From assembly GCF_014646135.1 (NCBI RefSeq), contig NZ_BMMW01000005.1, forward strand, positions 54,740 to 118,739: DNA of 64,000 nt. Reading direction: 5' to 3'. The translations under genes were made by a program, and so were the position numbers. This stretch comes from Nocardia camponoti. GTDB taxonomy: Bacteria; Actinomycetota; Actinomycetes; Mycobacteriales; Mycobacteriaceae. Positions within the stretch are counted from its first letter, which is position 1. Each line of letters starts with the position of its first letter. The notes below the pieces were generated by a model, which had not been told where the DNA came from, searched no databases, and saw only the letters and a list, made by a program, of their open reading frames with translations. Below, in pieces: positions 17,102 to 26,702 of this stretch.

Positions 17102-18588
17102 AACGCCCGCCCGATGTCACCATCTTCCAGTGCCGTCACCGCGTCGACGAAGCATCGACCGCGGTGGGTGTAATCGTCGTACATATCCAGCGAAGCCGCA
17201 GCGGGAGCGAGCAACACCGTGTCGCCGGGCCCCGCGAGACCAGCGGCGGCACGCACCGCGCGGCCCATGATCGCGTCAGCGCGCGCTGATCGGGAGGTGT
17301 CGACATCGTTGTTCATGTCGGCATCGTCTCCCGCATCAAGCTCGATGACCGGGACTTCGGGCGCGTGTCGCGCCAACGCGGCCGCGATGATGGGCGCGTC
17401 GGCACCGAAAAGGACCGCGCCGACGAGTCGTTCGCCGACTTCTTCGATCAGCTCATCGACGCTCGCGCCCTTGAGTAGACCGCCCGCGACCCAGACGACC
17501 TGCGGGTGGCCCAGGATCGACGCGCGCGCGGCGTGCGGATTGGTTGCCTTGGAGTCGTCGATGAAGACGACGCCGCGCACCTCGCGCACGAAGGCGGCGC
17601 GGTGCGGGCCAACCTTGTGTTCGACGAGCCCTTCTTTGATGAACTGCGGGGCGACGTCGATGGCGCGGGTGAGCGCCGACGCCGCGAGCGCGTCAGCGAT
17701 ACCGGCCGGTCCCTGCGGGCTGATGTCGGTGGTGTCGGCGAGGATCGCGGCCTTGGTGAACGCGCGGTCGAGCAGCTTGCCGTCGACAACGCCCAGTTCG
17801 CCGTCGGCGGGAACGCCGATACGGAAACCAACTGTCCTGCGCGCCTTCGCTTTTCGAGCGAGGCTGCGCGCGATGGGGTCGTCGAGCCCGACAACGCCGA
17901 TGCGGCCGGTGAGCGCGCGCGCCTTAGCGGCGGCGTAAGCGTCGAGGCCGCCGTGCCAGTCGAGGTGATCTTCGGCGACGTTAAGCACGACACCCGCTTC
18001 GGGGCGAACCGAAGGGGCCCAATGCAATTGGAACGACGACAGCTCGACAGCGAGGATCTGCGGGCCCGGATTGCGCCGCAACGCGTCGAGAATCGGCAGC
18101 CCGATGTTGCCGCAGGCGACACTGCTGATGCCCGCGGCGCGCAAGATCGCGTGCGTCATCTGCGTTGTCGTCGTTTTGCCGTTGGTTCCGGTGACGACAA
18201 GCCACTTGCGCACCGGCCCGTAGATGCGGGCTTGGTCGACCCACCAGGCGAATTCGACGTCGCCCCACACCGGGATGCCCTCGGTGACCGCCGAGACGAG
18301 CACGGGCGAGTCGGGTCGCCAGCCGGGGCTGGTGATGACGAGGGCGAAGCGGCTCAGGTCGGCCGATTCCAGTTCGACACTCGTCGCGACTTCCAAGCCA
18401 AGCTCGGCCGCTTCGGCGAGTGCCTTCGCGCCACCGTCGGTGACGACAGGACGCGCGCCGATGTCGCGCAACGGTTGGATCAGCGAGCGACCCGAAACAC
18501 CCCAGCCAGCGACGAGAACGTCACGGCCACGCAGGAATTCGAGCATGGGACCGGGCGAGCGCACGATGCGCGGGTTGTGTTCGACCAT
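17098..18588 (-). CDS. murD: UDP-MurNAc-L-alanine--D-glutamate ligase
   Basis: 496-residue Mur ligase adding D-Glu. The N-terminal dinucleotide-like fold VLVAGWGVSGRSLIQPL binds UDP, GTNGKTTTTQMTHAIL is the ATP loop, and the C-terminal domain has FIDDSKATNPHAA and the LAPAAASLDMYDDYTHRG lysine/phenylalanine region. ATG at 18588 is preferred: it starts 7 nt after the mraY stop behind GTGAG, whereas the frame's 16 upstream codons lie within mraY and are not conserved. Its stop overlaps the ftsW start by 4 nt. Confidence 0.96.
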   Translation of the reverse strand: MVEHNPRIVRSPGPMLEFLRGRDVLVAGWGVSGRSLIQPLRDIGARPVVTDGGAKALAEAAELGLEVATSVELESADLSRFALVITSPGWRPDSPVLVSAVTEGIPVWGDVEFAWWVDQARIYGPVRKWLVVTGTNGKTTTTQMTHAILRAAGISSVACGNIGLPILDALRRNPGPQILAVELSSFQLHWAPSVRPEAGVVLNVAEDHLDWHGGLDAYAAAKARALTGRIGVVGLDDPIARSLARKAKARRTVGFRIGVPADGELGVVDGKLLDRAFTKAAILADTTDISPQGPAGIADALAASALTRAIDVAPQFIKEGLVEHKVGPHRAAFVREVRGVVFIDDSKATNPHAARASILGHPQVVWVAGGLLKGASVDELIEEVGERLVGAVLFGADAPIIAAALARHAPEVPVIELDAGDDADMNNDVDTSRSARADAIMGRAVRAAAGLAGPGDTVLLAPAAASLDMYDDYTHRGRCFVDAVTALEDGDIGRAL

Positions 18589-18595
18589 GACGCAC

Positions 18596-19672
18596 TCACC
18601 CGACCTGTGAGAGGTATTCGCTGTAGAACAGCCCAAGACCGACGGCGGCGGAGATGCCAGCGAGAATCCAGAATCGGATGATGACGGTCGTTTCCGCCCA
18701 CTTACTCAGTTCGAAGTGGTGGTGGAACGGTGCCATCTTGAACAGGCGGTTGCGCGTGGTGCGGAACACGACGACCTGCAGGACAACCGACGCCGCCTCA
18801 GCGACGAACAGCGCGCCGATCACGGCCATCAGCAGTTCGGTGCGGGTGACGATCGAGATACCAGCGATCAGACCGCCGAGCGCGAGCGAACCGGTGTCGC
18901 CCATGAAGATCTTGGCCGGGGCGGCGTTCCACCAGAGGAAGCCGATGCACGCCGCGCCCGCCGCCGCGCAAACCAGCGCGAGGTCGAGCGGGTCGCGCAC
19001 GTCGTAGCAACCAGCTTCGGGGCTGGTGACGCACGAATTGCGGTACTGCCAGAAGGTGATGATCACGTACGCGCCGAGCAGCATGCTCATCGAACCGGCG
19101 GCGAGACCGTCAAGGCCGTCGGTGAGGTTCACCGCGTTCGACCAGGCGATCACCAGCAGCAGCACGACGATGACGAACACGATCGCGCCCATCGACACGG
19201 TGTTCCAGTCACGCACGTACGAGATGTGCTTGCTTGCCGGGGTGAGCCCGCTCGGGTTGCGGAACTGCAAGGCAAGCACCGCGAAAATCACGGCGGCGGC
19301 AGTTTGGCCGATGTATTTGCCTGCCGCGGTGAGGCCAAGGTTGCGCTGCTTGCGCAGCTTGATGAAGTCGTCGAGGAAGCCGACAACGCCGAGCGCGGTG
19401 GTGAGGCCGAGCACGAGCAGGCCCGATGCGGTCGGTCCTTCCGCGTCGTAACCGATGCCAATCAGGTGCGAACCGAGATAGCCGGCCCACATGCCGATCA
19501 AGATCGCGACGCCACCCATCGTCGGGGTGCCGCGCTTAGCCTGGTGGCTCGCTGGCCCATCGACGCGGATTTCCTGCCCGAAACCCTGCTTGGCGAACAA
19601 CCGAATCAGCAACGGCGTCAACAGAATTGACACCGCCATCGCGATTCCGGCTGCGAAGAGAATTTGCCTCAC
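18596..19672 (-). CDS. mraY: Phospho-MurNAc-pentapeptide translocase (lipid I synthase)
   Basis: 358-residue polytopic membrane enzyme with about ten spans that joins phospho-MurNAc-pentapeptide to decaprenyl/undecaprenyl phosphate. The family motifs are intact: KRGTPTMGGVAIL, GFLDDFIKL, the catalytic NAVNLTDGLDGLAAG, MGDTGSLALGG and FKMAPFHHHFE. Start overlaps the murF stop by 4 nt. Confidence 0.98.
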   Translation of the reverse strand: MRQILFAAGIAMAVSILLTPLLIRLFAKQGFGQEIRVDGPASHQAKRGTPTMGGVAILIGMWAGYLGSHLIGIGYDAEGPTASGLLVLGLTTALGVVGFLDDFIKLRKQRNLGLTAAGKYIGQTAAAVIFAVLALQFRNPSGLTPASKHISYVRDWNTVSMGAIVFVIVVLLLVIAWSNAVNLTDGLDGLAAGSMSMLLGAYVIITFWQYRNSCVTSPEAGCYDVRDPLDLALVCAAAGAACIGFLWWNAAPAKIFMGDTGSLALGGLIAGISIVTRTELLMAVIGALFVAEAASVVLQVVVFRTTRNRLFKMAPFHHHFELSKWAETTVIIRFWILAGISAAVGLGLFYSEYLSQVG

Positions 19673-21159
19673 GACTGCGTCTTACCTTCCCCTGCCCCGA
19701 TCAAATGCTCAGCCACGGTCCACAGACCAACTGACTTCGACGCCTTGACCAGTACCACATCGCCTGCCGCGATCTCGTCGTCAAGCAGCGCGATCGCCGC
19801 TTCGATATCGGGCACGAGAATCGATTCCTCGCCCCATGAGCCTTCCATTACCGCTCCCTGGTGTAAGCCGTGGGAGGGTCGTCCGTCGCCGATCACGATC
19901 AGTCGGTCGACGTCGAGGCGAACGGCAAGTCGACCAATCGCGTCGTGTTCGATGACCGACGTGTCGCCGAGTTCGCCCATTTCGCCGAGCACCGCCCAGC
20001 TGCGGCGCGGCTCGCCGCCCGACTTCGCCAGTGTCACAAGCGCTTTCAGCGCCGCACGCATCGAGTCGGGGTTGGCGTTGTAGGAGTCGTTGATGACGGT
20101 GACGCCGTTGGCGGTGGTCCGCACATCCATGCGACGGGCCGACGCGGCGTTCGCACCTTCGAGCGCCTGGGCGACCGCCGCGAGGGTGGCACCGCATTCG
20201 AGCGCGACAGCGGCGGCCGACAGCGCGTTGCCCACCTGGTGTTCACCGTGGACAGCGAGCTGGACGGGCATCGATTCGCCATTGGCGTGCAGGGTGAAGC
20301 TGGCGCGCGCCTGGCCGTCCATGTGGACGTCGGTCGCGCGAATGTCAGCCTCGGTCGACAGCCCCACGGTGACGACCCGCGCTTTGGTCCGCGATGCCAT
20401 CGCCGCGACGCGGTAGTCGTCGGCGTTGAGGACGGCGAGGCCGTCTTCGGGCAGGGATTCGACGAGTTCGCCCTTGGCTTGCGCGATCGCGTCGCGGCTA
20501 CCGAATTCGCCGAGGTGGGCGGTGCCGACGTTGAGCACGACGCCGATGCGCGGCGGTGCGATGCGCGCGAGTTCGGCGACGTGGCCGACGCCGCGCGCCG
20601 ACAGTTCGAGTGCGAGGAACTTGGTTTCGGGGTCGGCGCGCAGGGCAGTCCACGGGTGGCCGAGTTCGTTGTTGAACGAACCGGGCGGCGCGACAGTGGG
20701 CCCGAGCGGACTCAACACGGCAGCGATGAGGTCTTTGGTCGACGTCTTGCCCGACGAACCGGTGACCCCGACAACCGTGAGTCCATTTGTCGCACTGAGC
20801 TTTTCGGTGCTGATCCGAGCGATTTCCGCGAGGGCCTTGAGCACGGCGGCACCGGAACCGTCCGTGTCGTTCGACAGGGCGAGCGCGGCACTTTCGGTGG
20901 CACCGAGCGGCGGAACGACGATCGCGGGCACCCCGACGGGCCGAGCGGCGAGCACCGCGACCGCGCCAGCGGCAACAGCGGCGGCGGCGTGGTCATGGCC
21001 GTCGGCGTTCGCGCCGGGCAGGGCGAGGAACAGATCACCGGGACCCACTCGGCGCGAATCGAATTCGACCGAACCGGTCACGGTTGCCTGCGCGTCGGGG
21101 ACGTCATGCAGGGTGCCCCCGCACGCGTCCGCGATTTCCCGCAGTGTCATCTCGATCAT
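19669..21159 (-). CDS. murF: UDP-MurNAc-tripeptide--D-alanyl-D-alanine ligase
   Basis: 496-residue Mur ligase that adds D-Ala-D-Ala. The N-terminal uridine domain has SVEFDSRRVGPGDLFLALPGANADGHD, the P-loop is GVTGSSGKTSTKD, and the C-terminal domain includes INDSYNANPDSMRAAL and the SWAVLGEMGELGD motif. Overlaps murE's stop and mraY's start by 4 nt each. Confidence 0.97.
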   Translation of the reverse strand: MIEMTLREIADACGGTLHDVPDAQATVTGSVEFDSRRVGPGDLFLALPGANADGHDHAAAAVAAGAVAVLAARPVGVPAIVVPPLGATESAALALSNDTDGSGAAVLKALAEIARISTEKLSATNGLTVVGVTGSSGKTSTKDLIAAVLSPLGPTVAPPGSFNNELGHPWTALRADPETKFLALELSARGVGHVAELARIAPPRIGVVLNVGTAHLGEFGSRDAIAQAKGELVESLPEDGLAVLNADDYRVAAMASRTKARVVTVGLSTEADIRATDVHMDGQARASFTLHANGESMPVQLAVHGEHQVGNALSAAAVALECGATLAAVAQALEGANAASARRMDVRTTANGVTVINDSYNANPDSMRAALKALVTLAKSGGEPRRSWAVLGEMGELGDTSVIEHDAIGRLAVRLDVDRLIVIGDGRPSHGLHQGAVMEGSWGEESILVPDIEAAIALLDDEIAAGDVVLVKASKSVGLWTVAEHLIGAGEGKTQS

Positions 21160-22868
21160 GAGACCGTCAAGTCCTCCGAGTCCGTTGCCGGACTTTGTTG
21201 TGCGAGTAGGGAATCCAGGTGGCGCGCGAGCACTTCCCGGTCGTCGAAGGGCTGCTTGACCCCGTTGACCTCTTGTCCTGATTCGTGGCCCTTACCCGCG
21301 ACGAGCACGACGTCGCCGGTGCGCGCCCAGGCGAGCGCGGCGGCGATGGCGTCGGCGCGGTCGCCGATTTCGCGGATTTCGGCGCGATGGTCGGTGGGCA
21401 GCGCGAGCGCGCCAGCGGCGACGGCGGCGCGGATGGCGGCCGGGTCTTCGCTGCGCGGGTTGTCGTCGGTGACGATCACGAGGTCGGCTTCGCGTGCGGC
21501 GGCGGCACCCATGAGCGGGCGTTTGGCCGCGTCACGGTCGCCGCCAGCGCCGACGATCACGGCGAGTCGGCCGCTCCCGGCTTCGGTGAGGTGACCACGC
21601 AGGGTCGCGACGACCGATTCGACGGCGGCGGGTTTGTGCGCGTAGTCAACAACGGCGAGGAAGTCTTGCCCGCGCTCGACGCGCTGCATGCGGCCGGGGA
21701 CGTCGACGGTGGCAAGGGCGGGCGCGGCCGTCGCGGGGTCGACGCCGGCTGCCGCGCAGGTGGCGACGGCGAGCAGGGCGTTGGCGACGTTGTAGCGGCC
21801 GGGAAGCCGCAGGCGGACCGGGAGTTCGGTGTCGTGCGGCGTCCGGGCGGTGAATTCCTGCTCGCCACCAGCGGTTTTGATGTCGCCGATGAGGTGCCAG
21901 CTGGCGGCGTCGCCGGTGGTGGACACCGTTATCGGCGCTGAGCGGTCGGTGCGCTGGTTGTCGGCGTCAGTCGCCTGCGTGTGCGGTTCGGAGCCGAGGT
22001 CGGCTGCGGCCGCCTGCGCGGCCAGCTCGGCTGCGGTGGTCGTCGCCTGCGCCTGGGCGGCCAGGTCGGATGCGAGGCGCTTGCCCCATGCGTCGTCGAC
22101 GCAAATTACCGACGTGCGGGCCGCGACGGGCGAATTCGCGTCGAAGAGCAGGCGTTTCGCGGCGAAGTAGTCTTCGAAGTCGGCGTGGAAATCCAGGTGG
22201 TCCTGCGACAGGTTCGTGAACGCGCCGACCGCGAAGCGCACACCGTCAACGCGGCCCAATGCGAGCGCGTGGCTCGACACCTCCATCACGACCGCGTCGA
22301 CGCCCTGTTCCACCATCGCGGCGAACATCGCGTGCAACTGCGGCGCTTCGGGAGTGGTGAGCGCGCTCGGCACGCGACGGCCGCCGATGCGGGTTTCGAT
22401 CGTGCCGATGAGCCCGGTCGACAGGCCGGCGGCCTGCAAACCGGCTTCAACCAGGTACGACGTTGTTGTTTTACCCGAGGTGCCGGTGATCCCGATGATC
22501 GTGAGCTTGTCACTTGGGTGGCCATAGATCTCGGCCGAAAGCTCGCCAAGCTGCGCGCGGGCCGCGTCGACAATCAGCACGGGCACGTCGACGTCGCCGA
22601 TCTGATCGGCACCGGCCGCGTCGGTGTACACCGCGACCGCGCCGCGCGCGATGGCGTCGGCGGTGAAGCGCGCGCCGTGGGCATTGGCTCCGGGCAGCGC
22701 GGCGAACAGGTCGCCTTGCCGCACCGCCGACGAGCGCTGTTCGATGCCGGTCACGTTGACGTTCGGTGACCCCAGAAGAGTGGCACCGGTGAGGTCAAGC
22801 AGGGCCTGCAGCGGCACCGACGGGGCACGGTCGGGCCGGAGCGCTTGCGGGCTTTGCTGCTCGGGCAC
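21156..22868 (-). CDS. murE: UDP-MurNAc-tripeptide synthetase, meso-DAP type
   Basis: 570-residue Mur ligase that adds meso-diaminopimelate as third residue; DDNPRSEDP in the C-terminal domain is the DAP-selective DNPR motif. The P-loop is GITGTSGKTTTSY. It is longer than the usual 490-510 residues because of an Ala/Thr-rich insertion of about 45 residues (around 280-325: a TTTAAELAAQAAAADLG stretch and ATDADNQRTDRS) in the central domain, between the catalytic core and the region starting SWHLIGDIKT. The insertion is hydrophilic and probably a surface loop. An 81-nt gap separates it from ftsI. Confidence 0.96.
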   Translation of the reverse strand: MPEQQSPQALRPDRAPSVPLQALLDLTGATLLGSPNVNVTGIEQRSSAVRQGDLFAALPGANAHGARFTADAIARGAVAVYTDAAGADQIGDVDVPVLIVDAARAQLGELSAEIYGHPSDKLTIIGITGTSGKTTTSYLVEAGLQAAGLSTGLIGTIETRIGGRRVPSALTTPEAPQLHAMFAAMVEQGVDAVVMEVSSHALALGRVDGVRFAVGAFTNLSQDHLDFHADFEDYFAAKRLLFDANSPVAARTSVICVDDAWGKRLASDLAAQAQATTTAAELAAQAAAADLGSEPHTQATDADNQRTDRSAPITVSTTGDAASWHLIGDIKTAGGEQEFTARTPHDTELPVRLRLPGRYNVANALLAVATCAAAGVDPATAAPALATVDVPGRMQRVERGQDFLAVVDYAHKPAAVESVVATLRGHLTEAGSGRLAVIVGAGGDRDAAKRPLMGAAAAREADLVIVTDDNPRSEDPAAIRAAVAAGALALPTDHRAEIREIGDRADAIAAALAWARTGDVVLVAGKGHESGQEVNGVKQPFDDREVLARHLDSLLAQQSPATDSEDLTVS

Positions 22869-22949
22869 AGGGCTCCTTTCGGAAAGGTCGAGCGTGGTCG
22901 AGCACGGGGGCGAGACGACGAGTCAGGTTACCGACACGGCGGTGGTCGA

Positions 22950-24839
22950 TCAGAGCCCGGCCTCCAGAACAAACTGTTTCGGCTCCGGCGACGGCGGAAC
23001 GCGGTCGCGTTGCAGCGCCCATGAGGCGATGGTGTGGAACAGCGGTGCTGCCGACTGGCCGCCACTGCCATCGGAGCTGCGCACCGGCGCGTCGAGCATC
23101 ATGCCGATTACGTAGCGCGGGTTGTCGGCGGGTGCCATCCCGGCGAAGGTGATGTAGTACGACGAGGTCGAATAGCAGCGGCACGCTGGGTCGACCTTCT
23201 GCGCGGTGCCGGTTTTGCCGGCAACCTGGTACCCCTCGATCGCGGCGGGCGCGCCGGTGCCCGACTGCACGCCCATCGGGTCTTTTTGCACGGTCGATTG
23301 GAAGATCGTGCGCAATGTTTGCGCGGTTTGCGGGCTCACGACCCGCACACCGTCGGGTTGGAGTTCCTCGCTGCGCGTGCCGTCGGGAGCGACGCGGGCT
23401 TTCACGATGCGCGGCGGGATGCGCAGGCCGTCGTTGGCGATGGCCTGGTACATGCCCGTCATCTGCAGCGTGGTCATCGAAAGACCTTGTCCGATCGGCA
23501 GATTGGCGAAGGTGCCGCCCGACCACTCCGCGCGCGTTGGTACCTGCCCCGGGCTTTCGCCGGGCAGCCCGATGCCGGTGTTTTTGCCGAGCCCGAATCG
23601 GTCGATCATGTCGGCAAACCGATCTTCGCCAACGCGCTGCGCGAGCATCAAGGTGCCGACGTTAGAAGACTTTCCGAACACGCCGGTGGTGGTGTAGGGC
23701 GCGACGTCATGGGTCCACGCGTCGTTGACGGTGACGCCCGACATCCGAATCGACCCTGGAACTTGCAGCACCTCGTCGGCGTTGGTGACGCCGTACTCGA
23801 TCGCGGCGGCGGCAGTGACGATCTTGTTCACCGAACCCGGTTCGAAGGGCTCGGTGATCGACGGGTTGCTCATGTCGGCTGAGGCCCAATTGGCCGGGCC
23901 CAGTGCGGGATTGAACGTGTTGTCATTGGCCATCGCGAGCACCTGACCGGTCTTCGCGTCGAGCACAACCGCCGACGCCGACGCCGCGCCGGAAGCCTGC
24001 TTGGCCTGCTGCACCTGCTGCTGCACGAAGTACTGCAGGTCTTCGTCGAGGGTGAGTTCGACACCGTGACCGTTGACGGCGGGCTCCTGGTCGCGGTAGC
24101 TGCCGGGGATCACGGCCCCGTCGGAACCACGGTCGTAGGTGCGCGACCCGTCGGTGCCAGCGAGCACCGAGTCGAGCGAAGATTCGAGCCCGATCTTGCC
24201 GCGCCCATCCCAGCCCGTCGCGCCAACCACGTTGGCCGCCAACGCCCCGCCGGGGTATTCGCGCAGGTCCTGACGCTCGGCACCGACCTGCGAGAACTTC
24301 GCGGTGACCTCGTTCGCGATGCGCGGATCAACATTGCGCGCCAAGTAGACGAACGGTTTGTCGCTGCGCAGTTTTTCAAGCAGCTCTTCTGTTTTCGGGC
24401 CAGTGGGGCCGAGTTTGTTGTGCACGAACTCGGCGATGTCTTTGATCCGCTGGTCCGGGTCGGGTGCCGACGGGTCGGCTTTGCGCGCTTCGGCCAATTG
24501 CTGTCGCACCCGAACTGGTTGGAACGTCAGCGCTTTCGCGGTGATGGTGAACGCGAGACGGTTGCCGTTGCGGTCGGTGATCGGGCCGCGCACCGCTGAC
24601 TCGGTCTCTTTGGTTGTGCGTTGCGACGCCGCCTGCGCGGAAAGCCCAGGAGCAGCGATGCTTTGGACATAAAGCAACTGCACCGCGACCACACCAAGCG
24701 CGATCAGGAGCGTGCCCTTGCCGATGCTCAACCTGCGCCGAATGGGCCGGTCGCCACCTAACTGCGCGCGACGACGCGCCGAGCTGGCCGAACTACCCGG
24801 CGCGCGTCGCTTACGCGGCGACGACCCGCTTTGCCTCAC
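22950..24839 (-). CDS. ftsI: Septal transpeptidase FtsI (PBP3/PbpB)
   Basis: 629-residue class B penicillin-binding protein that crosslinks septal peptidoglycan with FtsW. A basic cytoplasmic tail (1-40) precedes one membrane span (about 41-61), a pedestal domain and the transpeptidase domain. Active-site motifs: SVNK (Ser336, Lys339), SSN (391-393) and KTG (542-544). The nearby pair DPACRCYS in the transpeptidase domain is typical of actinobacterial PbpB. Its start overlaps the ftsL stop by 4 nt. Confidence 0.97.
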   Translation of the reverse strand: MRQSGSSPRKRRAPGSSASSARRRAQLGGDRPIRRRLSIGKGTLLIALGVVAVQLLYVQSIAAPGLSAQAASQRTTKETESAVRGPITDRNGNRLAFTITAKALTFQPVRVRQQLAEARKADPSAPDPDQRIKDIAEFVHNKLGPTGPKTEELLEKLRSDKPFVYLARNVDPRIANEVTAKFSQVGAERQDLREYPGGALAANVVGATGWDGRGKIGLESSLDSVLAGTDGSRTYDRGSDGAVIPGSYRDQEPAVNGHGVELTLDEDLQYFVQQQVQQAKQASGAASASAVVLDAKTGQVLAMANDNTFNPALGPANWASADMSNPSITEPFEPGSVNKIVTAAAAIEYGVTNADEVLQVPGSIRMSGVTVNDAWTHDVAPYTTTGVFGKSSNVGTLMLAQRVGEDRFADMIDRFGLGKNTGIGLPGESPGQVPTRAEWSGGTFANLPIGQGLSMTTLQMTGMYQAIANDGLRIPPRIVKARVAPDGTRSEELQPDGVRVVSPQTAQTLRTIFQSTVQKDPMGVQSGTGAPAAIEGYQVAGKTGTAQKVDPACRCYSTSSYYITFAGMAPADNPRYVIGMMLDAPVRSSDGSGGQSAAPLFHTIASWALQRDRVPPSPEPKQFVLEAGL

Positions 24840-25543
24840 CGTCCGCTCGCCGCCACATCAGGACGCGGCGTTTCGGTGACCGCATGACCGGTGGTTGGCG
24901 GGATCGTGGCTTGCGCGTTCGGCACCGTGGCACCACTGCTGCTGAGCCCACCGTTCGGCGACGCGGGGCTCACCGCGGCACCGCCCGGCTGGACCGGGAC
25001 AACCCGTTCGCCTTGCGGCAGACCAGCACTCGGCGTTGGGGTGAGCGGGCCGTTCAGCGGTGGCACCGGAGCGCCTTGCGCAGCACTCGGCGTACCGATC
25101 ACGGTGATCTCGCCGGTTGGCCCAATCACCAAGCGCGCCGGGTCTTTCGCCGGGATCATGCCCAATTCACGTGCGCGCGAAGCTAATTCCGGTGCCGAGT
25201 CGGCTGTGGCAACCTCGCGCTGCAGTGCGGCGCGCTCGTCGGCGAGCTTGCGGTTGACCGCGCGCGCGTCGCCGAGCTGGTAGCTGTCTTCGGCGGCACG
25301 AGTGGTGAGCAGCAACGTCAACGCGAGACCGCAGCCGAGCAGGCCGATGATCGCCGCGACGAACGGGATACGCCCCGCCATCTTCGACGTGACCGGCGGC
25401 ACCGGAATGCCGTCGAGCAGTTGCTCGCGGGTGCGGCGCCGCGCGTAAGCCCGTTGGGCCGCACCAGATTTGGTTTTATCGGTCGTCTCCGCACGCCGGA
25501 CCTGTGGTTCGGCGAGAGCGACGGCACCTTTCGATGTGCTCAT
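24836..25543 (-). CDS. ftsL: FtsL-type divisome protein
   Basis: 235 residues: charged cytoplasmic region (1-55, with RAYARRRTREQLLDG), one membrane span (about 58-80), a short heptad-like coiled coil (RKLADERAALQREVA, 95-112) and the motif ARELGMIPAKDPARLVI typical of FtsL. The last 90 residues are Pro/Ser/Gly-rich and probably disordered, like the proline-rich tail of Rv2164c. FtsL works with FtsQ and FtsB to activate FtsWI. Tight overlaps link it to rsmH upstream and ftsI downstream. Confidence 0.9.
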   Translation of the reverse strand: MSTSKGAVALAEPQVRRAETTDKTKSGAAQRAYARRRTREQLLDGIPVPPVTSKMAGRIPFVAAIIGLLGCGLALTLLLTTRAAEDSYQLGDARAVNRKLADERAALQREVATADSAPELASRARELGMIPAKDPARLVIGPTGEITVIGTPSAAQGAPVPPLNGPLTPTPSAGLPQGERVVPVQPGGAAVSPASPNGGLSSSGATVPNAQATIPPTTGHAVTETPRPDVAASGR

Positions 25544-26541
25544 CGTTGCCCCTCCAGCGTCGTTGTTGACCCTGGCGCGATCCGTTCGGCCGCGCGCATT
25601 CGCACCGGAGTTGCTCGAGGATTTTCCTCGATTTCGACTTCGGTCGCCTTTTCCGCGCCCCGGGTGAGCATCCGGAATTCCGGTCCCATCCCAGGCAATT
25701 CGACCGGCAGGTCGAGCGGGGAACGCGACACGATGCGTGGCGCGAACTCCTGTTTGACCAGCCGATCCTCTAGTGATTGGTAGGACATGACCACGATCCG
25801 CCCGCCGATACGCAGCGAGTTGAGCGCGGCGGGCAGGGCGGCGGCGAGGGAATCGAGTTCGCCGTTGACCTCAACCCGCAACGCCTGGAACGTGCGCTTG
25901 GCGGGATGGCCGCCGGTGCGACGCGCGGCGGCCGGGATCGTCGCGTACAGCACGTCGACCAGCTCGGCGCTCGTCGTGAACGGTTTCACCGCGCGACGCC
26001 GCAGCACCTCGGAGGCGATTTTGCCCGCGAAGCGTTCGTCGCCATAGGTTTTCAGGATGCGCGCGAGGTCGCCGTGGCCGTAGGTGTTGAGTACGTCGGC
26101 CGCGGTGATGCCGGTGGTGGGGTCCATGCGCATGTCGAGCGGCGCGTCGATGGAGTAGGCGAAGCCGCGATCAGCTTCGTCGAGCTGCATCGAGGAAACG
26201 CCGAGGTCCATGAGAATGCCCGAGACGGAACCTGTTTCGGCGAGCCCCGCTTCGTCGAGGGCGTCGGCGATGCCGTCGTAGCGGGTGTGTACGAGGGTGA
26301 CGCGGTCGCCATACGGCGCGAGGCGTTCACCAGCGAGTTTGAGCGCGGTGGTATCGCGATCGAGGCCAACGAGCCTCAGCTCGGGATAGGTGCGCAAGAA
26401 ATGTTCGGCGTGGCCGCCCAAACCCAGTGTGCAATCCAGATATACGGCACCCGGTTCCGTTAACGCGGGCCCGAGAAGCTCATCGGCGCGCCCCAACAGC
26501 ACCGGAACATGGCGGGGGTTGTCGGTGCCATGATCTTTCAC
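25540..26541 (-). CDS. rsmH: 16S rRNA (cytosine-1402-N4)-methyltransferase
   Basis: 333 residues. RsmH (MraW) methylates C1402 in the ribosomal P site using SAM. The SAM motif YLDCTLGLGGHAEHFL starts near residue 34, and ILMDLGVSSMQLDEADRGFAY plus the C-terminal SYQSLEDRLVKQEF are family signatures. Start is GTG at 26541, supported by GGGAGG 5 nt upstream. It begins the coupled block rsmH-ftsL-ftsI and is separated from mraZ by 161 nt. Confidence 0.96.
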   Translation of the reverse strand: MKDHGTDNPRHVPVLLGRADELLGPALTEPGAVYLDCTLGLGGHAEHFLRTYPELRLVGLDRDTTALKLAGERLAPYGDRVTLVHTRYDGIADALDEAGLAETGSVSGILMDLGVSSMQLDEADRGFAYSIDAPLDMRMDPTTGITAADVLNTYGHGDLARILKTYGDERFAGKIASEVLRRRAVKPFTTSAELVDVLYATIPAAARRTGGHPAKRTFQALRVEVNGELDSLAAALPAALNSLRIGGRIVVMSYQSLEDRLVKQEFAPRIVSRSPLDLPVELPGMGPEFRMLTRGAEKATEVEIEENPRATPVRMRAAERIAPGSTTTLEGQR

Positions 26542-26702
26542 CTCAACCTCCCAGAAGATAGCTGTACTGCGTGGAAAATCGCCGTTATGTCATCGGGGCG
26601 AATGCTTCGAGGTCTCTGTCCGATGCGCGGCACCTGGCGTCGGGGAAGTACGTCAGGGTCCACGCCCGGGCAGAGGCCTCGCTGCACTCGCGGTGCTCGC
26701 GG
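26542..26702 (-). promoter_or_regulatory. rsmH leader; candidate mraW RNA motif
   Basis: The 161-nt mraZ-rsmH gap has no reading frame of its own. On the minus strand it contains GC-rich segments able to fold, for example GCAG...CTGC around a GAGGCCTC palindrome. A structured mraW RNA motif is known upstream of mraW/rsmH in actinobacteria; I could not verify its consensus by eye. Confidence 0.3.

Noticed and set aside
19870..21594. 574-codon plus-strand open frame antisense to murF and murE
   Set aside because: High-GC third-position shadow; product is low-complexity Arg/Gly/Asp-rich with no motif, while murF and murE read perfectly on the other strand.
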